Shown: positions 24,409-33,353, numbered from the stretch's first letter. The stretch: DNA of 64,000 nt from Leifsonia sp052114085 (GCF_052114085.1 NZ_JBFREB010000001.1:1054001-1118000); one strand, 5' to 3'. Translations and numbers: made by a program. The notes: generated by a model from the letters alone, not told the origin.

Positions 24409-26733
24409 GTGACTGATGTCAAACTCCACGCCGGGGGCGTGGAAACCAGCGACCTGACGACCCTCAAGGTGGCGGAGCTGCAAGCTCTCGCCGCTGAGAT
24501 CGGGCTCCCAGGCGCAAACCGGCTCCGCAAGGGCGAGCTGGTCGAGGCGATCGCCGCAGCCCGTGCGGCGTCCGCTCCGGCCGCCGCGGCCGAGCCGGCC
24601 CTGATCGAGACGGCCGACGCCGGATCGGTCGATGCCGCATCGTCCGACGCCGTGGAGGCGGAGCCGGCTGCGCCGGCCGCTGCCTCGCAGGTGCTGACCG
24701 AGGCGCTGATCGCCGAGCCGCTCATCGCTGAGCCGGCCGGCGCCGAGCGCGTCGAGCCCACCGTCGGCGACCCGGTGCTGCCGCAGACCGACCCTGTTCG
24801 CGAGGCGGATGCCGCTCGCGAACCGCGCCGTCGCGGCTCGCGCCGCGCCAGCAGCCCCGACGGTACCCAGCTCGGCGGCGCCCAGCCTGGCGACCAGCCC
24901 GCCGGTACCGAGGCCGACGGCAACGCCGGCGGCGTGGCCGCCGGATCGCACGTCAACTCCGGCGCCACCGGCGTCGAGTCGCTCATCCCCGACGTGGATG
25001 CGCTCCTCGACTCCGCACTCGCCTCCCGTGAGCAGGCCCGCGGCCAGCAGAACGGCGGCGAGCAGGGCCAGGCCAACGGCGGACGTCGTCGTCGCGGCCG
25101 TGGTCAGGGCGGCCAGAACGGTGAGCAGGACGCGACCCAGAACGGCCAGACGCAGGGCGAGCAGTTCCGTGGCGAGCAGGCTTCGGCCGACCAGGCCGAC
25201 GGCACGCGCCAGGACGACAACCAGCAGGGCGACCAGGGCGACTCCGCTCAGAACGAGCAGCAGGGCACCGGCCGCAACCGCCGCAACCGCAACCGCAACA
25301 AGAACAACAACGCCCAGCAGAACGAGCAGGGCCAGCAGTCGCAGCAGGGCCAGCAGCCGCAGCAGAACCAGCAGGGCCAGCCCAAGGACCTGCAGCAGGG
25401 CGGTGGCCAGCAGGGCGGCCAGCAGAACCGTGGCCAGGGCCCGCAGAACGACCAGCTCGACGAGCGCGGCGGCCGCTACCGTGACCGCAATCGCAAGCGT
25501 CGTGGCACCACTCCCGGCGACGAGTTCGAGCCGGAGCTGACCGACGACGACGTCCTGATCCCCGTCGCCGGCATCCTGGACGTGCTCGACAACTACGCGT
25601 TCGTCCGCACCACCGGCTACCTGCCGGGCGCCAGCGACGTGTACGTCTCGCTCGGCCAGGTGAAGAAGTACAGCCTGCGCAAGGGCGACGCCGTGGTCGG
25701 CGCCATCCGCCAGCCCCGCGACAACGAGAACAACACCCGCCAGAAGTACAACGCGCTGGTGAAGGTCGACTCGGTCAACGGCCAGACCCCGGAAGAGGCG
25801 GCCGCACGCGTCGAGTTCGGAAAGCTGACGCCGCTGTACCCGCAGGAGCGCCTCCGCCTCGAGACTGAGCCGTCGAAGGTGACCCAGCGGATCATCGACC
25901 TGGTCGCACCGATCGGCAAGGGCCAGCGCGGCCTGATCGTCGCGCCGCCCAAGGCCGGTAAGACCATCGTGATGCAGCAGATCGCCAACGCGATCACCGC
26001 CAACAACCCTGAGGTCCACCTCATGGTCGTGCTGGTGGACGAGCGTCCCGAAGAGGTCACCGACATGCAGCGCACGGTGAAGGGCGAGGTCATCGCCTCC
26101 ACCTTCGACCGCCCCGCCGAAGACCACACCACAGTCGCCGAGCTCGCCATCGAGCGCGCCAAGCGCCTCGTGGAGCTGGGCCACGACGTGGTCGTGCTGC
26201 TCGACTCCATCACCCGCCTGGGCCGCGCGTACAACCTGACCGCTCCCGCGTCGGGCCGCATCCTCTCCGGTGGCGTGGACGCTTCGGCGCTGTACCCGCC
26301 GAAGCGCTTCTTCGGCGCTGCCCGCAACATCGAGCACGGCGGCTCCCTCACCATCCTGGCGTCGGCTCTCGTCGAGACCGGCTCCAAGATGGACGAGGTC
26401 ATCTTCGAGGAGTTCAAGGGCACCGGAAACATGGAGCTCCGCCTGTCGCGCCAGCTGGCCGACAAGCGCATCTTCCCGGCCGTCGACGTGAACGCCTCCG
26501 GCACCCGCCGCGAGGAGATGCTGATGGGCCAGGACGAGGTCAAGATCACCTGGAAGCTGCGCCGCGCCCTCGCCGGGCTCGACCAGCAGCAGGCCCTCGA
26601 GATCGTCCTCGGCCGCCTGAAGGAGACCTCGAGCAACGTCGAGTTCCTCATGCAGGTGCAGAAGTCGATGCCCGAGCCGACCAACGGTCGCGGCGCCGCG
26701 CACTCGCACGGCCACGAGAACGACCACCGCTAG
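24409..26733 (+). CDS. rho: Transcription termination factor Rho with expanded low-complexity insert
   Basis: 774 residues, hexameric RNA helicase that ends transcription. The Rho_N helical domain covers about 18-55 (LKVAELQALAAEIGLPG). A very long insert covers about 60-366; its second half (about 208-366) is dominated by Gln, Asn, Gly and Arg (NRRNRNRNKNNN and many QQ pairs). The RNA-binding cold-shock domain follows at about 378-450. The ATPase has P-loop APPKAGKTI at about 512 and DSITRLGRAYN later. E. coli Rho has 419 residues; actinobacterial Rho proteins often carry such inserts. The start is GTG at 24409 after GGAAAGGA. Confidence 0.96.
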   Translation: MTDVKLHAGGVETSDLTTLKVAELQALAAEIGLPGANRLRKGELVEAIAAARAASAPAAAAEPALIETADAGSVDAASSDAVEAEPAAPAAASQVLTEALIAEPLIAEPAGAERVEPTVGDPVLPQTDPVREADAAREPRRRGSRRASSPDGTQLGGAQPGDQPAGTEADGNAGGVAAGSHVNSGATGVESLIPDVDALLDSALASREQARGQQNGGEQGQANGGRRRRGRGQGGQNGEQDATQNGQTQGEQFRGEQASADQADGTRQDDNQQGDQGDSAQNEQQGTGRNRRNRNRNKNNNAQQNEQGQQSQQGQQPQQNQQGQPKDLQQGGGQQGGQQNRGQGPQNDQLDERGGRYRDRNRKRRGTTPGDEFEPELTDDDVLIPVAGILDVLDNYAFVRTTGYLPGASDVYVSLGQVKKYSLRKGDAVVGAIRQPRDNENNTRQKYNALVKVDSVNGQTPEEAAARVEFGKLTPLYPQERLRLETEPSKVTQRIIDLVAPIGKGQRGLIVAPPKAGKTIVMQQIANAITANNPEVHLMVVLVDERPEEVTDMQRTVKGEVIASTFDRPAEDHTTVAELAIERAKRLVELGHDVVVLLDSITRLGRAYNLTAPASGRILSGGVDASALYPPKRFFGAARNIEHGGSLTILASALVETGSKMDEVIFEEFKGTGNMELRLSRQLADKRIFPAVDVNASGTRREEMLMGQDEVKITWKLRRALAGLDQQQALEIVLGRLKETSSNVEFLMQVQKSMPEPTNGRGAAHSHGHENDHR

Positions 26734-26741
26734 CTGACGAA

Positions 26742-26784
26742 GCGCCCGTCCGCCGTGCCCTGTGCGCGGCGGGCGGGCGCTTTT
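26742..26784 (+). terminator. Intrinsic terminator after rho
   Basis: A 14-bp GC-rich stem (26742-26755 with 26767-26780, one G-T pair), an 11-nt loop and a TTTT tail. It is the clearest factor-independent terminator in the window. It separates rho from prfA, which then needs read-through or its own promoter. Confidence 0.85.
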
Positions 26785-26819
26785 GCGATCGAAGGAACCG
26801 AAACTCCAGAAGGAGACCC

Positions 26820-27896
26820 ATGTTCGAATCGGTGAACACCCTCATCGCCGAGCACGACGACCTGCAGCGCCAGCTGTCGGATCCCGACCTGCACAGCGAC
26901 CCGGTCCGCTCCAAGAAGGTGAACCGCCGGTACGCCGAGCTCTCCCGCATCGTCGCGTCCTACAACGAGTGGAAGCAGCTGTCCGAAGACCTGGAGGCCG
27001 CCCGCGAGCTGGCCACGGAGGACGCCGCGTTCGCCGAGGAGATCCCGGGGCTGGAGGAGAGCGTGGCGGAGACGTCAGAGAAGCTGCGCCGCCTGCTCAT
27101 CCCGCGCGACCCCAACGACAGCCGTGACGTGATCATGGAGATCAAGATGGGGGAGGGCGGCGCCGAATCGGCGCTGTTCGCCGGCGACCTGCTGCGGATG
27201 TACCTGCACTACGCCGACTCCCAGCGCTGGAAGACCGAGATCATCGAGCAGACCTCGAGCGACCTCGGCGGCGTCAAGGATGTGCAGGTCGCCTTCAAGG
27301 GCAACTCCTCCGACCCCGCCGAGGGCGTGTGGGCGCACCTGAAGTACGAGGGCGGTGTGCACCGTGTGCAGCGCGTGCCGGCGACCGAGTCGCAGGGCCG
27401 CATCCACACCTCCGCCGCGGGCGTGCTCGTGTTCCCGGAGGTGGACGAGCCGGAGGAGGTCGACATCAACCAGAACGACCTCAAGATCGACGTCTTCCGC
27501 TCCTCCGGCCCCGGCGGTCAGTCGGTCAACACGACCGACTCGGCGGTGCGGATCACGCACGTGCCGACCGGCATCGTCGTGTCGATGCAGAACGAGAAGA
27601 GTCAGCTGCAGAACCGCGAGGCGGCGATGCGGGTGCTCCGTGCGCGACTGCTCGCCCGGCAGCAGGAGGAGGCGGACGCGGAGGCCGCGGAGTTCCGTAA
27701 GGGCCAGATCCGCACCATGGACCGCTCCGAGCGCATCCGCACGTACAACTTCCCGGAGAACCGGATCGCGGACCACCGCACCGGCTACAAGGCCTACAAC
27801 CTCGACGCCGTCATGAACGGGGCCCTGGCGCCTGTCATCGAGTCGAACATCCTCGCCGACGAAGAGGCCCGCCTGGCCGACCTGGCCAACGACTGA
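26820..27896 (+). CDS. prfA: Peptide chain release factor 1
   Basis: 358 residues, the usual RF1 length. It recognises UAA and UAG stops and triggers peptide release. The recognition loop reads RVPATESQGRIHTSAAGV (PxT type, not the SPF of RF2), and the catalytic GGQ is in SSGPGGQSVNTTDSA at about residue 230. The ATG at 26820 follows AAGGAGA. In most bacteria prmC follows on the same strand; here the next gene is prmC on the opposite strand, with a long hairpin in between. Confidence 0.95.
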   Translation: MFESVNTLIAEHDDLQRQLSDPDLHSDPVRSKKVNRRYAELSRIVASYNEWKQLSEDLEAARELATEDAAFAEEIPGLEESVAETSEKLRRLLIPRDPNDSRDVIMEIKMGEGGAESALFAGDLLRMYLHYADSQRWKTEIIEQTSSDLGGVKDVQVAFKGNSSDPAEGVWAHLKYEGGVHRVQRVPATESQGRIHTSAAGVLVFPEVDEPEEVDINQNDLKIDVFRSSGPGGQSVNTTDSAVRITHVPTGIVVSMQNEKSQLQNREAAMRVLRARLLARQQEEADAEAAEFRKGQIRTMDRSERIRTYNFPENRIADHRTGYKAYNLDAVMNGALAPVIESNILADEEARLADLAND

Positions 27897-27916
27897 CCCA
27901 CCCCCGCACCCCTCAG

Positions 27917-27975
27917 TCGCTTCCTCGTTTAATCTGCTGACACGCCGTCGAAGCCCGGATTAACCGAGGAAGCGA
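27917..27975. terminator. Long hairpin between convergent prfA and prmC
   Basis: 18-nt arms at 27917-27934 (begins TCGCTTCCTCG) and 27958-27975 (ends CGAGGAAGCGA), with one mismatch and a 23-nt loop. It lies between the convergent genes and probably stops transcription from both sides. It also marks the break in the usual prfA-prmC order. Confidence 0.65.
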
Positions 27976-28009
27976 TGGAGGTGCGCACAGCAGCAGGGAC
28001 GCCGCAGGG

Positions 28010-28894
28010 TCAGCGGAGGGCGGTGGTGGCGCGGTCGCGGGTCGTGAGGTCGCGGTGGGTGGCGGCGGCGCGCCAGCCGTCGGCCGTCAGGATGTCGCGG
28101 ATCGCCGCACCCTGCAGCTCGCCGTGCTCCAGCACGAGGGTGCCGCCGGGGCGCAGGAGGCGCTGAGCCACGCGGGAGATGGTCCGCACCACGTCGAGAC
28201 CGTCCGGACCGCCGTAGAGCGCGGCGTGCGGGTCGTGCAGGCGAACCTCCGGGTCGCGGGGGATCGCGTCGTCCGGCACGTACGGCGGGTTGGAGATGAC
28301 CACGTCGACCGTGCCGTCCAGTCCCGGGAGGGCGTCGGCCAGATCGATGAAGACCGGCGTCAGATTGGTCGCGCCTACCTCATCCACGTTGCGCCGGGTC
28401 CAGATGAACGCCTCCGGGGAGTTCTCCACCGCATACACCCGTGCGTGCGGGACCTCTGTGGCCAGGGCCAGCGCGATGGCGCCGCTGCCGGTGCCCAGGT
28501 CGACCGCGACGGGCTCCGGCGAGGGGACCGCGCGCAGTGCGTCGATGGCGAACTGCGCCACCTGCTCGGTCTCCGGCCGGGGGACGAACACCCCAGGCCC
28601 GACGTTCAGTTCGAGGGAGCGGAACGGCGCCCGGCCGGTGATGTGCTGCAGCGGCTCGCGCGCAGCACGGCGTTCGACGACCAACCGCACGCTTTCGGCG
28701 TCCTCGGCAGAGATCTCCGCATCCATGACGACCAGGGCCTGGACGCGGCCCCGGCTCTCACCGATGACGTGGCCGATCAGCAACTCAGTATCCACCTCCG
28801 GGTCGGGGACGCCCGCGCGAGAGAGCACGGCCACCGCCTCATCGCGGAGAGCACGGACGGTCGCGGGGGGAGTGGCGGAGGATTCGGGGGTCAT
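28010..28894 (-). CDS. prmC: Release factor glutamine methyltransferase
   Basis: 294 residues. It methylates the glutamine of the GGQ motif of release factors with AdoMet. A helical N-terminal domain covers about 1-90. RPETEQVAQFAI at about 118 and AdoMet motif AVDLGTGSGAIALAL at about 142 follow, and the catalytic NPPY is in VVISNPPYVPDD near 210. The gene points toward prfA, unlike the usual codirectional order. TAGGCT ends 9 nt before the ATG, with no ribosome binding site in the leader. Confidence 0.93.
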   Translation of the reverse strand: MTPESSATPPATVRALRDEAVAVLSRAGVPDPEVDTELLIGHVIGESRGRVQALVVMDAEISAEDAESVRLVVERRAAREPLQHITGRAPFRSLELNVGPGVFVPRPETEQVAQFAIDALRAVPSPEPVAVDLGTGSGAIALALATEVPHARVYAVENSPEAFIWTRRNVDEVGATNLTPVFIDLADALPGLDGTVDVVISNPPYVPDDAIPRDPEVRLHDPHAALYGGPDGLDVVRTISRVAQRLLRPGGTLVLEHGELQGAAIRDILTADGWRAAATHRDLTTRDRATTALR

Positions 28895-28903
28895 CGCCCG
28901 ACG

Positions 28904-28909
28904 AGCCTA
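28904..28909 (-). promoter_or_regulatory. -10 element of prmC
   Basis: TAGGCT on the minus strand, 9 nt before the start codon; near-leaderless arrangement. A diverging TAGAGT at 28948-28953 could serve cysK. Confidence 0.45.
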
Positions 28910-28996
28910 CCGTCCGTCACGCGTGCTCCCCGCCCGCGTCCGGCGTCTAGAGTGGTGACGCGATCCTCCCGCCACCATCCCGCAAGGAAGAGGCCC

Positions 28997-29935
28997 ATGT
29001 CCGGACACATCTACGACAACGTCACCGAGGCCGTCGGGCGGACGCCGCTCGTCCGGCTGAACAGTCTCACCGCCGGGCTCGACGCGACGGTCCTGGCGAA
29101 GCTCGAGTTCTACAACCCGGCCGGCAGCGTGAAGGATCGCATCGGCGTCGCCATCGTCGATGCAGCCGAGAAGGCGGGCGCCCTGCGTCCGGGCGGCACG
29201 ATCGTCGAGGCCACCAGCGGCAACACCGGGATCGCGCTCGCCATGGTGGGCGCCGCGCGCGGGTACGACGTCATCCTGGCGATGCCGGAGACGGCGAGCA
29301 AGGAGCGCCGCGTGCTGCTGCGCGCGTTCGGCGCGAAGGTCGAGTTGACGCCCGGCGCCGACGGGATGCGCGGCGCGGTCGAGATCGCCCAGCAGATCGT
29401 CGAGAGCACCGAGAACGCCATCTGGGCACGGCAGTTCGAGAACGAGGCCAACCCGGCGATCCACCGCGCCACCACGGCGGAGGAGATCTGGGAGGACACC
29501 GACGGCGGCGTCGACATCTTCGTCGCGGGCGTTGGCACCGGCGGGACGATCACGGGTGTCGGGCAGGTCCTGAAGGAGCGCAAGCCCGGCGTGCAGGTCG
29601 TCGCGGTCGAGCCGCTCGATTCGCCCATCCTGAACGGCGGGAAGCCCGGCCCGCACAAGATCCAGGGGATCGGCGCCAACTTCGTGCCCGAGATCCTCGA
29701 CACCACGATCTACGACGAGGTTGTGGACGTCTCGCTCGATGACGCGCTCGACGTGGCGAAGAAGCTGGCGAGCGATGAGGGCATCCTGGCCGGCATCTCC
29801 TCCGGCGCGATCGTCTGGGCCGCACTGCAGCTGGCGAAGCGTCCGGAGAATGCGGGGAAGACGATCGTCGCGATCGTGTGCGACACCGGCGAACGCTACA
29901 TCTCCACGCCGCTCTGGGCGGACCTCCTGGACTGA
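28997..29935 (+). CDS. cysK: Cysteine synthase A (O-acetylserine sulfhydrylase)
   Basis: 312 residues, PLP enzyme making cysteine from O-acetylserine and sulfide. The PLP lysine is in NPAGSVKDRIG at about residue 44. The substrate loop TSGNTGIALA follows at about 72, and the phosphate loop is GVGTGGTITG at about 178. Length and motifs fit CysK, not cystathionine beta-synthase. The ribosome binding site is AAGGAAGAGG. cysE follows 5 nt later, so the two enzymes that form the cysteine synthase complex are made together. Confidence 0.95.
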   Translation: MSGHIYDNVTEAVGRTPLVRLNSLTAGLDATVLAKLEFYNPAGSVKDRIGVAIVDAAEKAGALRPGGTIVEATSGNTGIALAMVGAARGYDVILAMPETASKERRVLLRAFGAKVELTPGADGMRGAVEIAQQIVESTENAIWARQFENEANPAIHRATTAEEIWEDTDGGVDIFVAGVGTGGTITGVGQVLKERKPGVQVVAVEPLDSPILNGGKPGPHKIQGIGANFVPEILDTTIYDEVVDVSLDDALDVAKKLASDEGILAGISSGAIVWAALQLAKRPENAGKTIVAIVCDTGERYISTPLWADLLD

Positions 29936-29940
29936 GCGGA

Positions 29941-30510
29941 GTGCCGATCTTCAGGGCGCGCGAGGACGTCCGCAATGCACGCAGGCACGACCCGGCCGCC
30001 CGCAGCGGTTTCGAGGTCACGCTCGCGTACTCCGGGCTGCACGCGATCTGGTCGTACCGGGTGGCCCACCGACTCTGGCAGGCGGGTCTGCGCACCCCGG
30101 CTCGCTTCCTGTCGCAGCTGACGCGCTTCTTCACCGGGATCGAGATCCACCCGGGCGCGCGCATCGGACGGCGCTTCTTCATCGATCACGGGATGGGCGT
30201 GGTGATCGGCGAGACGACGTGGGTCGGCGACGACGTCATGCTCTACCACGGCGTGACGCTCGGCGGCCGGGGGAGCGGGCACGGCAAGCGGCATCCCACC
30301 GTCGAGGACGGCGTCGTGGTCGGGGCCGGTGCGAAGGTCCTGGGTGCGATCACGATCGGTGCCCACTCGGTGATCGGCGCGAACGCGGTGGTCACGCGCG
30401 ACGCCCCGCCGGACTCGCTCCTCGTCGGCGTCCCCGCCCATCCACGCCCACGCTCAGGGCACGAGCAGATCGCCGGCGACGACTGGCTCGACCCCGCCAT
30501 CTACATCTGA
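29941..30510 (+). CDS. cysE: Serine O-acetyltransferase
   Basis: 189 residues, short form. It acetylates serine from acetyl-CoA to feed CysK. The fold is a left-handed beta helix of hexapeptide repeats, preceded by the catalytic segment IEIHPGARIGRRFFIDHGMG at about 60-79, then GETTWVGDDVMLYHGVTLGG. The C-terminus ends in Ile (PAIYI), as expected for docking into the CysK active site. The start is GTG at 29941, 5 nt after the cysK stop; the frame is open further upstream inside cysK. Confidence 0.94.
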   Translation: MPIFRAREDVRNARRHDPAARSGFEVTLAYSGLHAIWSYRVAHRLWQAGLRTPARFLSQLTRFFTGIEIHPGARIGRRFFIDHGMGVVIGETTWVGDDVMLYHGVTLGGRGSGHGKRHPTVEDGVVVGAGAKVLGAITIGAHSVIGANAVVTRDAPPDSLLVGVPAHPRPRSGHEQIAGDDWLDPAIYI

Positions 30511-30536
30511 CCCGCCAGTACGCGAGCGGGGTGGGG

Positions 30537-31487
30537 TCAGCGGGCGGCGCGCTCAGCCTCGCGGGCGGCGCGCTCGCGGGCGCGGGCGATCGCCTCGCGC
30601 TCGCGCTTGCGGGCTTCGCGCAGCTTCGACTCGGCCTCGCGGCGGGCCTTCGCGGCCTCGCGCACGGCCTTGTCCCGCGGCACCGGATCGGACGGTTGCG
30701 GAGTCGGGACCGCCTTCGCGCCTCCCTTCGCGGCGACATAGCGCTCGATCCCGTCCAGGATGCGTTCGAGCCCGAACGCGAAGTCGTCCTGCTCGCCGCC
30801 GTCCGCGTCCGCATAGGTTCCGGACGCCACCAGCGGGGCGAGGTCCGGGAAGCGCTCGGGAGTGACCAGCTCCGCGAGCGCGGACGTGAACGCCTCCCCG
30901 TAGGCCGGCGGCCCGTCCGTCTGGCGTGACCGGGCCACGTCGCGTTCGACGACGCCGACAGCCCGCGCGTACGAGGACAGCAGCAGTGCTGTCGACATCT
31001 TCTCGGCGTCCGTGAGGGGCAGGCTGCGCATCTCCCGCAGCCCCCAGTCGAGCACCGTGAGGTTGTTCGGCATCAGCGGGATGCCGCTGATCGGGATGTC
31101 GGGGAACCACGGGTGCTCACGCATCACATCGATCGTCGCCATCGACCAGCGCCGCAGCCCCGCGCGCCAGTCGCCCTCGCCGTAGCCCGAGCCGGCCAGG
31201 CCGTCGTCGGGCGGGATCGGCAGCTCGCACACCGCGTCCTGCATGAGGGCGAGTACGTCGTCCTTGCTGGTGACGTAGCGGTACAGCGACATGGTCGTGA
31301 ACCCGAGCTCGTTCGCGATGCGGCTCATCGACACCGCCCCGAGGCCTTCGGCGTCGGCCAGCTCGATCGCCGTGTCGACGATCCGTTCGACGCTGAGCTC
31401 GCGTTTCGGTCCGCGCTGCGGGTGCTCCGCCACGCCCCAGCTGAGGGCGACGGCTCGGGGGAGCGCCTCCTCGACGTCTTCGCCCAT
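30537..31487 (-). CDS. TetR-family regulator with a charged C-terminal tail
   Basis: 316 residues. The N-terminal HTH (VDTAIELADAEGLGAVSMSR, then FTTMSLYRYVTSKDDVLALM) is typical of TetR. The ligand domain resembles the tetracycline-repressor C-terminal group (AFTSALAEL, FAFGLERILDGIE). After about residue 255 comes a tail of some 60 residues that is almost all Ala, Arg, Glu and Lys, probably helical or coiled. The ATG at 31487 has GAAGGG upstream; a GTG at 31520 is the alternative. It is divergent from the DrrAB-type exporter it most likely represses. Confidence 0.88.
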   Translation of the reverse strand: MGEDVEEALPRAVALSWGVAEHPQRGPKRELSVERIVDTAIELADAEGLGAVSMSRIANELGFTTMSLYRYVTSKDDVLALMQDAVCELPIPPDDGLAGSGYGEGDWRAGLRRWSMATIDVMREHPWFPDIPISGIPLMPNNLTVLDWGLREMRSLPLTDAEKMSTALLLSSYARAVGVVERDVARSRQTDGPPAYGEAFTSALAELVTPERFPDLAPLVASGTYADADGGEQDDFAFGLERILDGIERYVAAKGGAKAVPTPQPSDPVPRDKAVREAAKARREAESKLREARKREREAIARARERAAREAERAAR

Positions 31488-31513
31488 GTCCGAAGCCCTT
31501 CTCGAGCGTGCTG

Positions 31514-31542
31514 TTGACACTCATCCTAGAACTGTGTATCAC
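31514..31542 (+). promoter_or_regulatory. Promoter of the Drr-type exporter operon
   Basis: Perfect -35 TTGACA (31514-31519), a 17-bp spacer and -10 TATCAC (31537-31542). It is the only near-consensus housekeeping promoter I found here. Confidence 0.65.
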
Positions 31543-31587
31543 TTAAACAACCGTATACGGCATAAACAGTTTACGTCACACACAGTT
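31530..31587. promoter_or_regulatory. Nested operator palindromes in the TetR-Drr intergenic region
   Basis: AACTGTGT (31530-31537) and ACACAGTT (31580-31587) flank the perfect palindrome CCGTATACGG (31551-31560). The region is AT-rich compared with its surroundings and overlaps the exporter's -10 and start region. It is a likely TetR binding site. Confidence 0.6.
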
Positions 31588-31599
31588 GAAAGGATCATC

Positions 31600-32508
31600 A
31601 TGACCGAACCAGCGATCGAGGTGACGGGCGTGCACAAGGCTTACGGCACGCAGACCGTCCTCGACGGAATCGACCTCCGCGTGGAGCCAGGCAGCGTGTT
31701 CGCGCTGCTCGGGCCCAACGGAGCGGGCAAGACAACGCTCATCACCATCCTCTCCACCCTCGTCCAACCGGACGCGGGCACCGTCACCGTTGCGGGCCAC
31801 GACCTCGCGACCGACGCGGACGGCATCCGCCGCGCGATCAGCGTCACCGGCCAGGCGGCCGCGGTCGACGGCGTCCTGACGGGGGAAGAGAATCTGCGGA
31901 TGATGGCCCGGCTCTCCGGGTTCTCCGCCGCCGAATCCCAGCGCCGTGCAGCGGAACTGATCGACCGGTTCGATCTGGCGGACGCCGCGCGTAAGCGCGT
32001 TGCGACCTACTCCGGCGGGATGCGCCGTCGGCTCGACCTGACGCTCAGCCTGGTCGCGACGCCGCCGGTCATCTTCCTGGACGAGCCGACGACGGGCCTG
32101 GACACGCGCAGCCGGCAGACGCTGTGGGACATGATCCAGGAGCTCGCGCGCCGGGGTACGACCATTCTGCTCACCACGCAGTACCTCGAGGAGGCCGACC
32201 AGCTTGCCGACCGCATCGCGGTGCTCGACCACGGCGTCATCGTGGCCGAGGGCACCGCGGCGGAACTGAAGGCGCAGGTCGGTGGCGAGGTCGTCGAGCT
32301 CCGGGATGCGCGCGGCGAGATCGTCCGCGAGCTGCCGACGGACGGCAGCGTGGATGCGCTTCGCACCGCCATCGACGAGCTCGACGCCCTCCGCGTCCCC
32401 GACGGCTCCATCGGCATCCGCAAGCCGTCGCTCGACGACGCGTTCCTCGCCCTGACCGGGCAATCGTCCTCCACCGCAGCCGAGATCGAGAAGGAGGCCG
32501 TCCGATGA
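31600..32508 (+). CDS. ABC transporter ATP-binding protein, DrrA-like
   Basis: 302 residues. Walker A is LLGPNGAGKTTL at about 38, the signature YSGGMRRRLDL at about 137, and Walker B IFLDEPTTGLD at about 155. The C-terminal domain, about 80 residues, is typical of the daunorubicin-resistance (DrrA) group, including the IRKPSLDDAFLALTG motif. It would power export of a drug or lipid-like compound through the permease encoded next. The ATG at 31600 follows AAAGGA. The frame is open far upstream, but the promoter sits inside that extension. Confidence 0.93.
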   Translation: MTEPAIEVTGVHKAYGTQTVLDGIDLRVEPGSVFALLGPNGAGKTTLITILSTLVQPDAGTVTVAGHDLATDADGIRRAISVTGQAAAVDGVLTGEENLRMMARLSGFSAAESQRRAAELIDRFDLADAARKRVATYSGGMRRRLDLTLSLVATPPVIFLDEPTTGLDTRSRQTLWDMIQELARRGTTILLTTQYLEEADQLADRIAVLDHGVIVAEGTAAELKAQVGGEVVELRDARGEIVRELPTDGSVDALRTAIDELDALRVPDGSIGIRKPSLDDAFLALTGQSSSTAAEIEKEAVR

Positions 32509-33317
32509 CCGCCCTCAGTGCAACCGCGGGATCCATCCCCGCCCGTCCCGAGCGGCCGGTGACGCCGTTCGCCAGCACCCGTGTCTTCGTCGGCCGCAGC
32601 ATCCGCCATTCGCTTCGGGACGTCGAGGCGCTCACCATGGCGGTCGTCCTGCCCGTCATGCTCATGCTCCTGTTCACGTTCGTGTTCGGGGGAGCGCTGG
32701 ATACCGGGGGCGGCTACGTACAGTACGTCGTGCCCGGCATCATCCTGCTGTGCGCGGGTTTCGGCGCCTCCAGCACGGCGGTGGATGTCGCCCGCGATAT
32801 GAGCGACGGGATCGTGGACCGCTTCCGCACCATGCCGCTGCGTTCCCGGGGCGTCATCACCGGCCACGTCGTCGCCAGCCTCTTCCGCAACCTCCTGGCG
32901 ACCGGAGTCGTCATCGGCGTGGCTCTGCTGGTGGGCTTCCGGCCGACCGCGAACCTGCTGCAGTGGGCCGGTGCCCTCGGCATGGTCGCACTGTTCATCC
33001 TCGCCATCACCTGGCTGTACGCAGGGCTGGGGCTCGCCGCGAAGAGCCCGACGGCGGCCAGCTCGTACGGCTTCGCCCTGCTGTTCCTGCCCTACCTGTC
33101 GAGCGCGTTCGTGCCGACCGACACCATGCCGACCTGGCTCCGATGGGTCGCCGATAATCAGCCGATCACGCCGATCATCGAGACCATCCGGGCGCTCCTG
33201 TTCGGACGCGACCCCGGTTCCGACCTGTGGTGGGCGCTGGGCTGGTGCGGGCTGATCATCGGTGCGGCCTATGTCTGGGCGGCGTGGCTGTTCCGGCGCT
33301 CCGCCGGGCGCCGCTGA
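32505..33317 (+). CDS. ABC-2 type permease, DrrB-like
   Basis: 270 residues with about six membrane segments, starting near residue 45 (MAVVLPVMLMLLFTFVFGG). The ABC-2 family motif DMSDGIVDRFRTMPLRSR lies at about 105. It overlaps the ATPase gene by ATGA. With DrrA it forms an efflux pump under the neighbouring TetR regulator. The substrate is unknown, and no biosynthetic cluster is nearby, so self-resistance to a home-made compound is not indicated. Confidence 0.92.
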   Translation: MTALSATAGSIPARPERPVTPFASTRVFVGRSIRHSLRDVEALTMAVVLPVMLMLLFTFVFGGALDTGGGYVQYVVPGIILLCAGFGASSTAVDVARDMSDGIVDRFRTMPLRSRGVITGHVVASLFRNLLATGVVIGVALLVGFRPTANLLQWAGALGMVALFILAITWLYAGLGLAAKSPTAASSYGFALLFLPYLSSAFVPTDTMPTWLRWVADNQPITPIIETIRALLFGRDPGSDLWWALGWCGLIIGAAYVWAAWLFRRSAGRR

Positions 33318-33353
33318 CCCCGAACCCTTCCGCCCGGGAGCCGGCAGCGGCGG

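Noticed and set aside
25030..25450. Possible tandem DNA repeat or microsatellite
   Set aside because: The CAG/AAC-rich repetition codes in frame for the low-complexity insert of Rho. No regular repeat unit is present.
24364..26727. Open frame of 787 codons antisense to rho
   Set aside because: The Val/Leu/Ala runs mirror the Gln/Asn codons of rho; no family resemblance.
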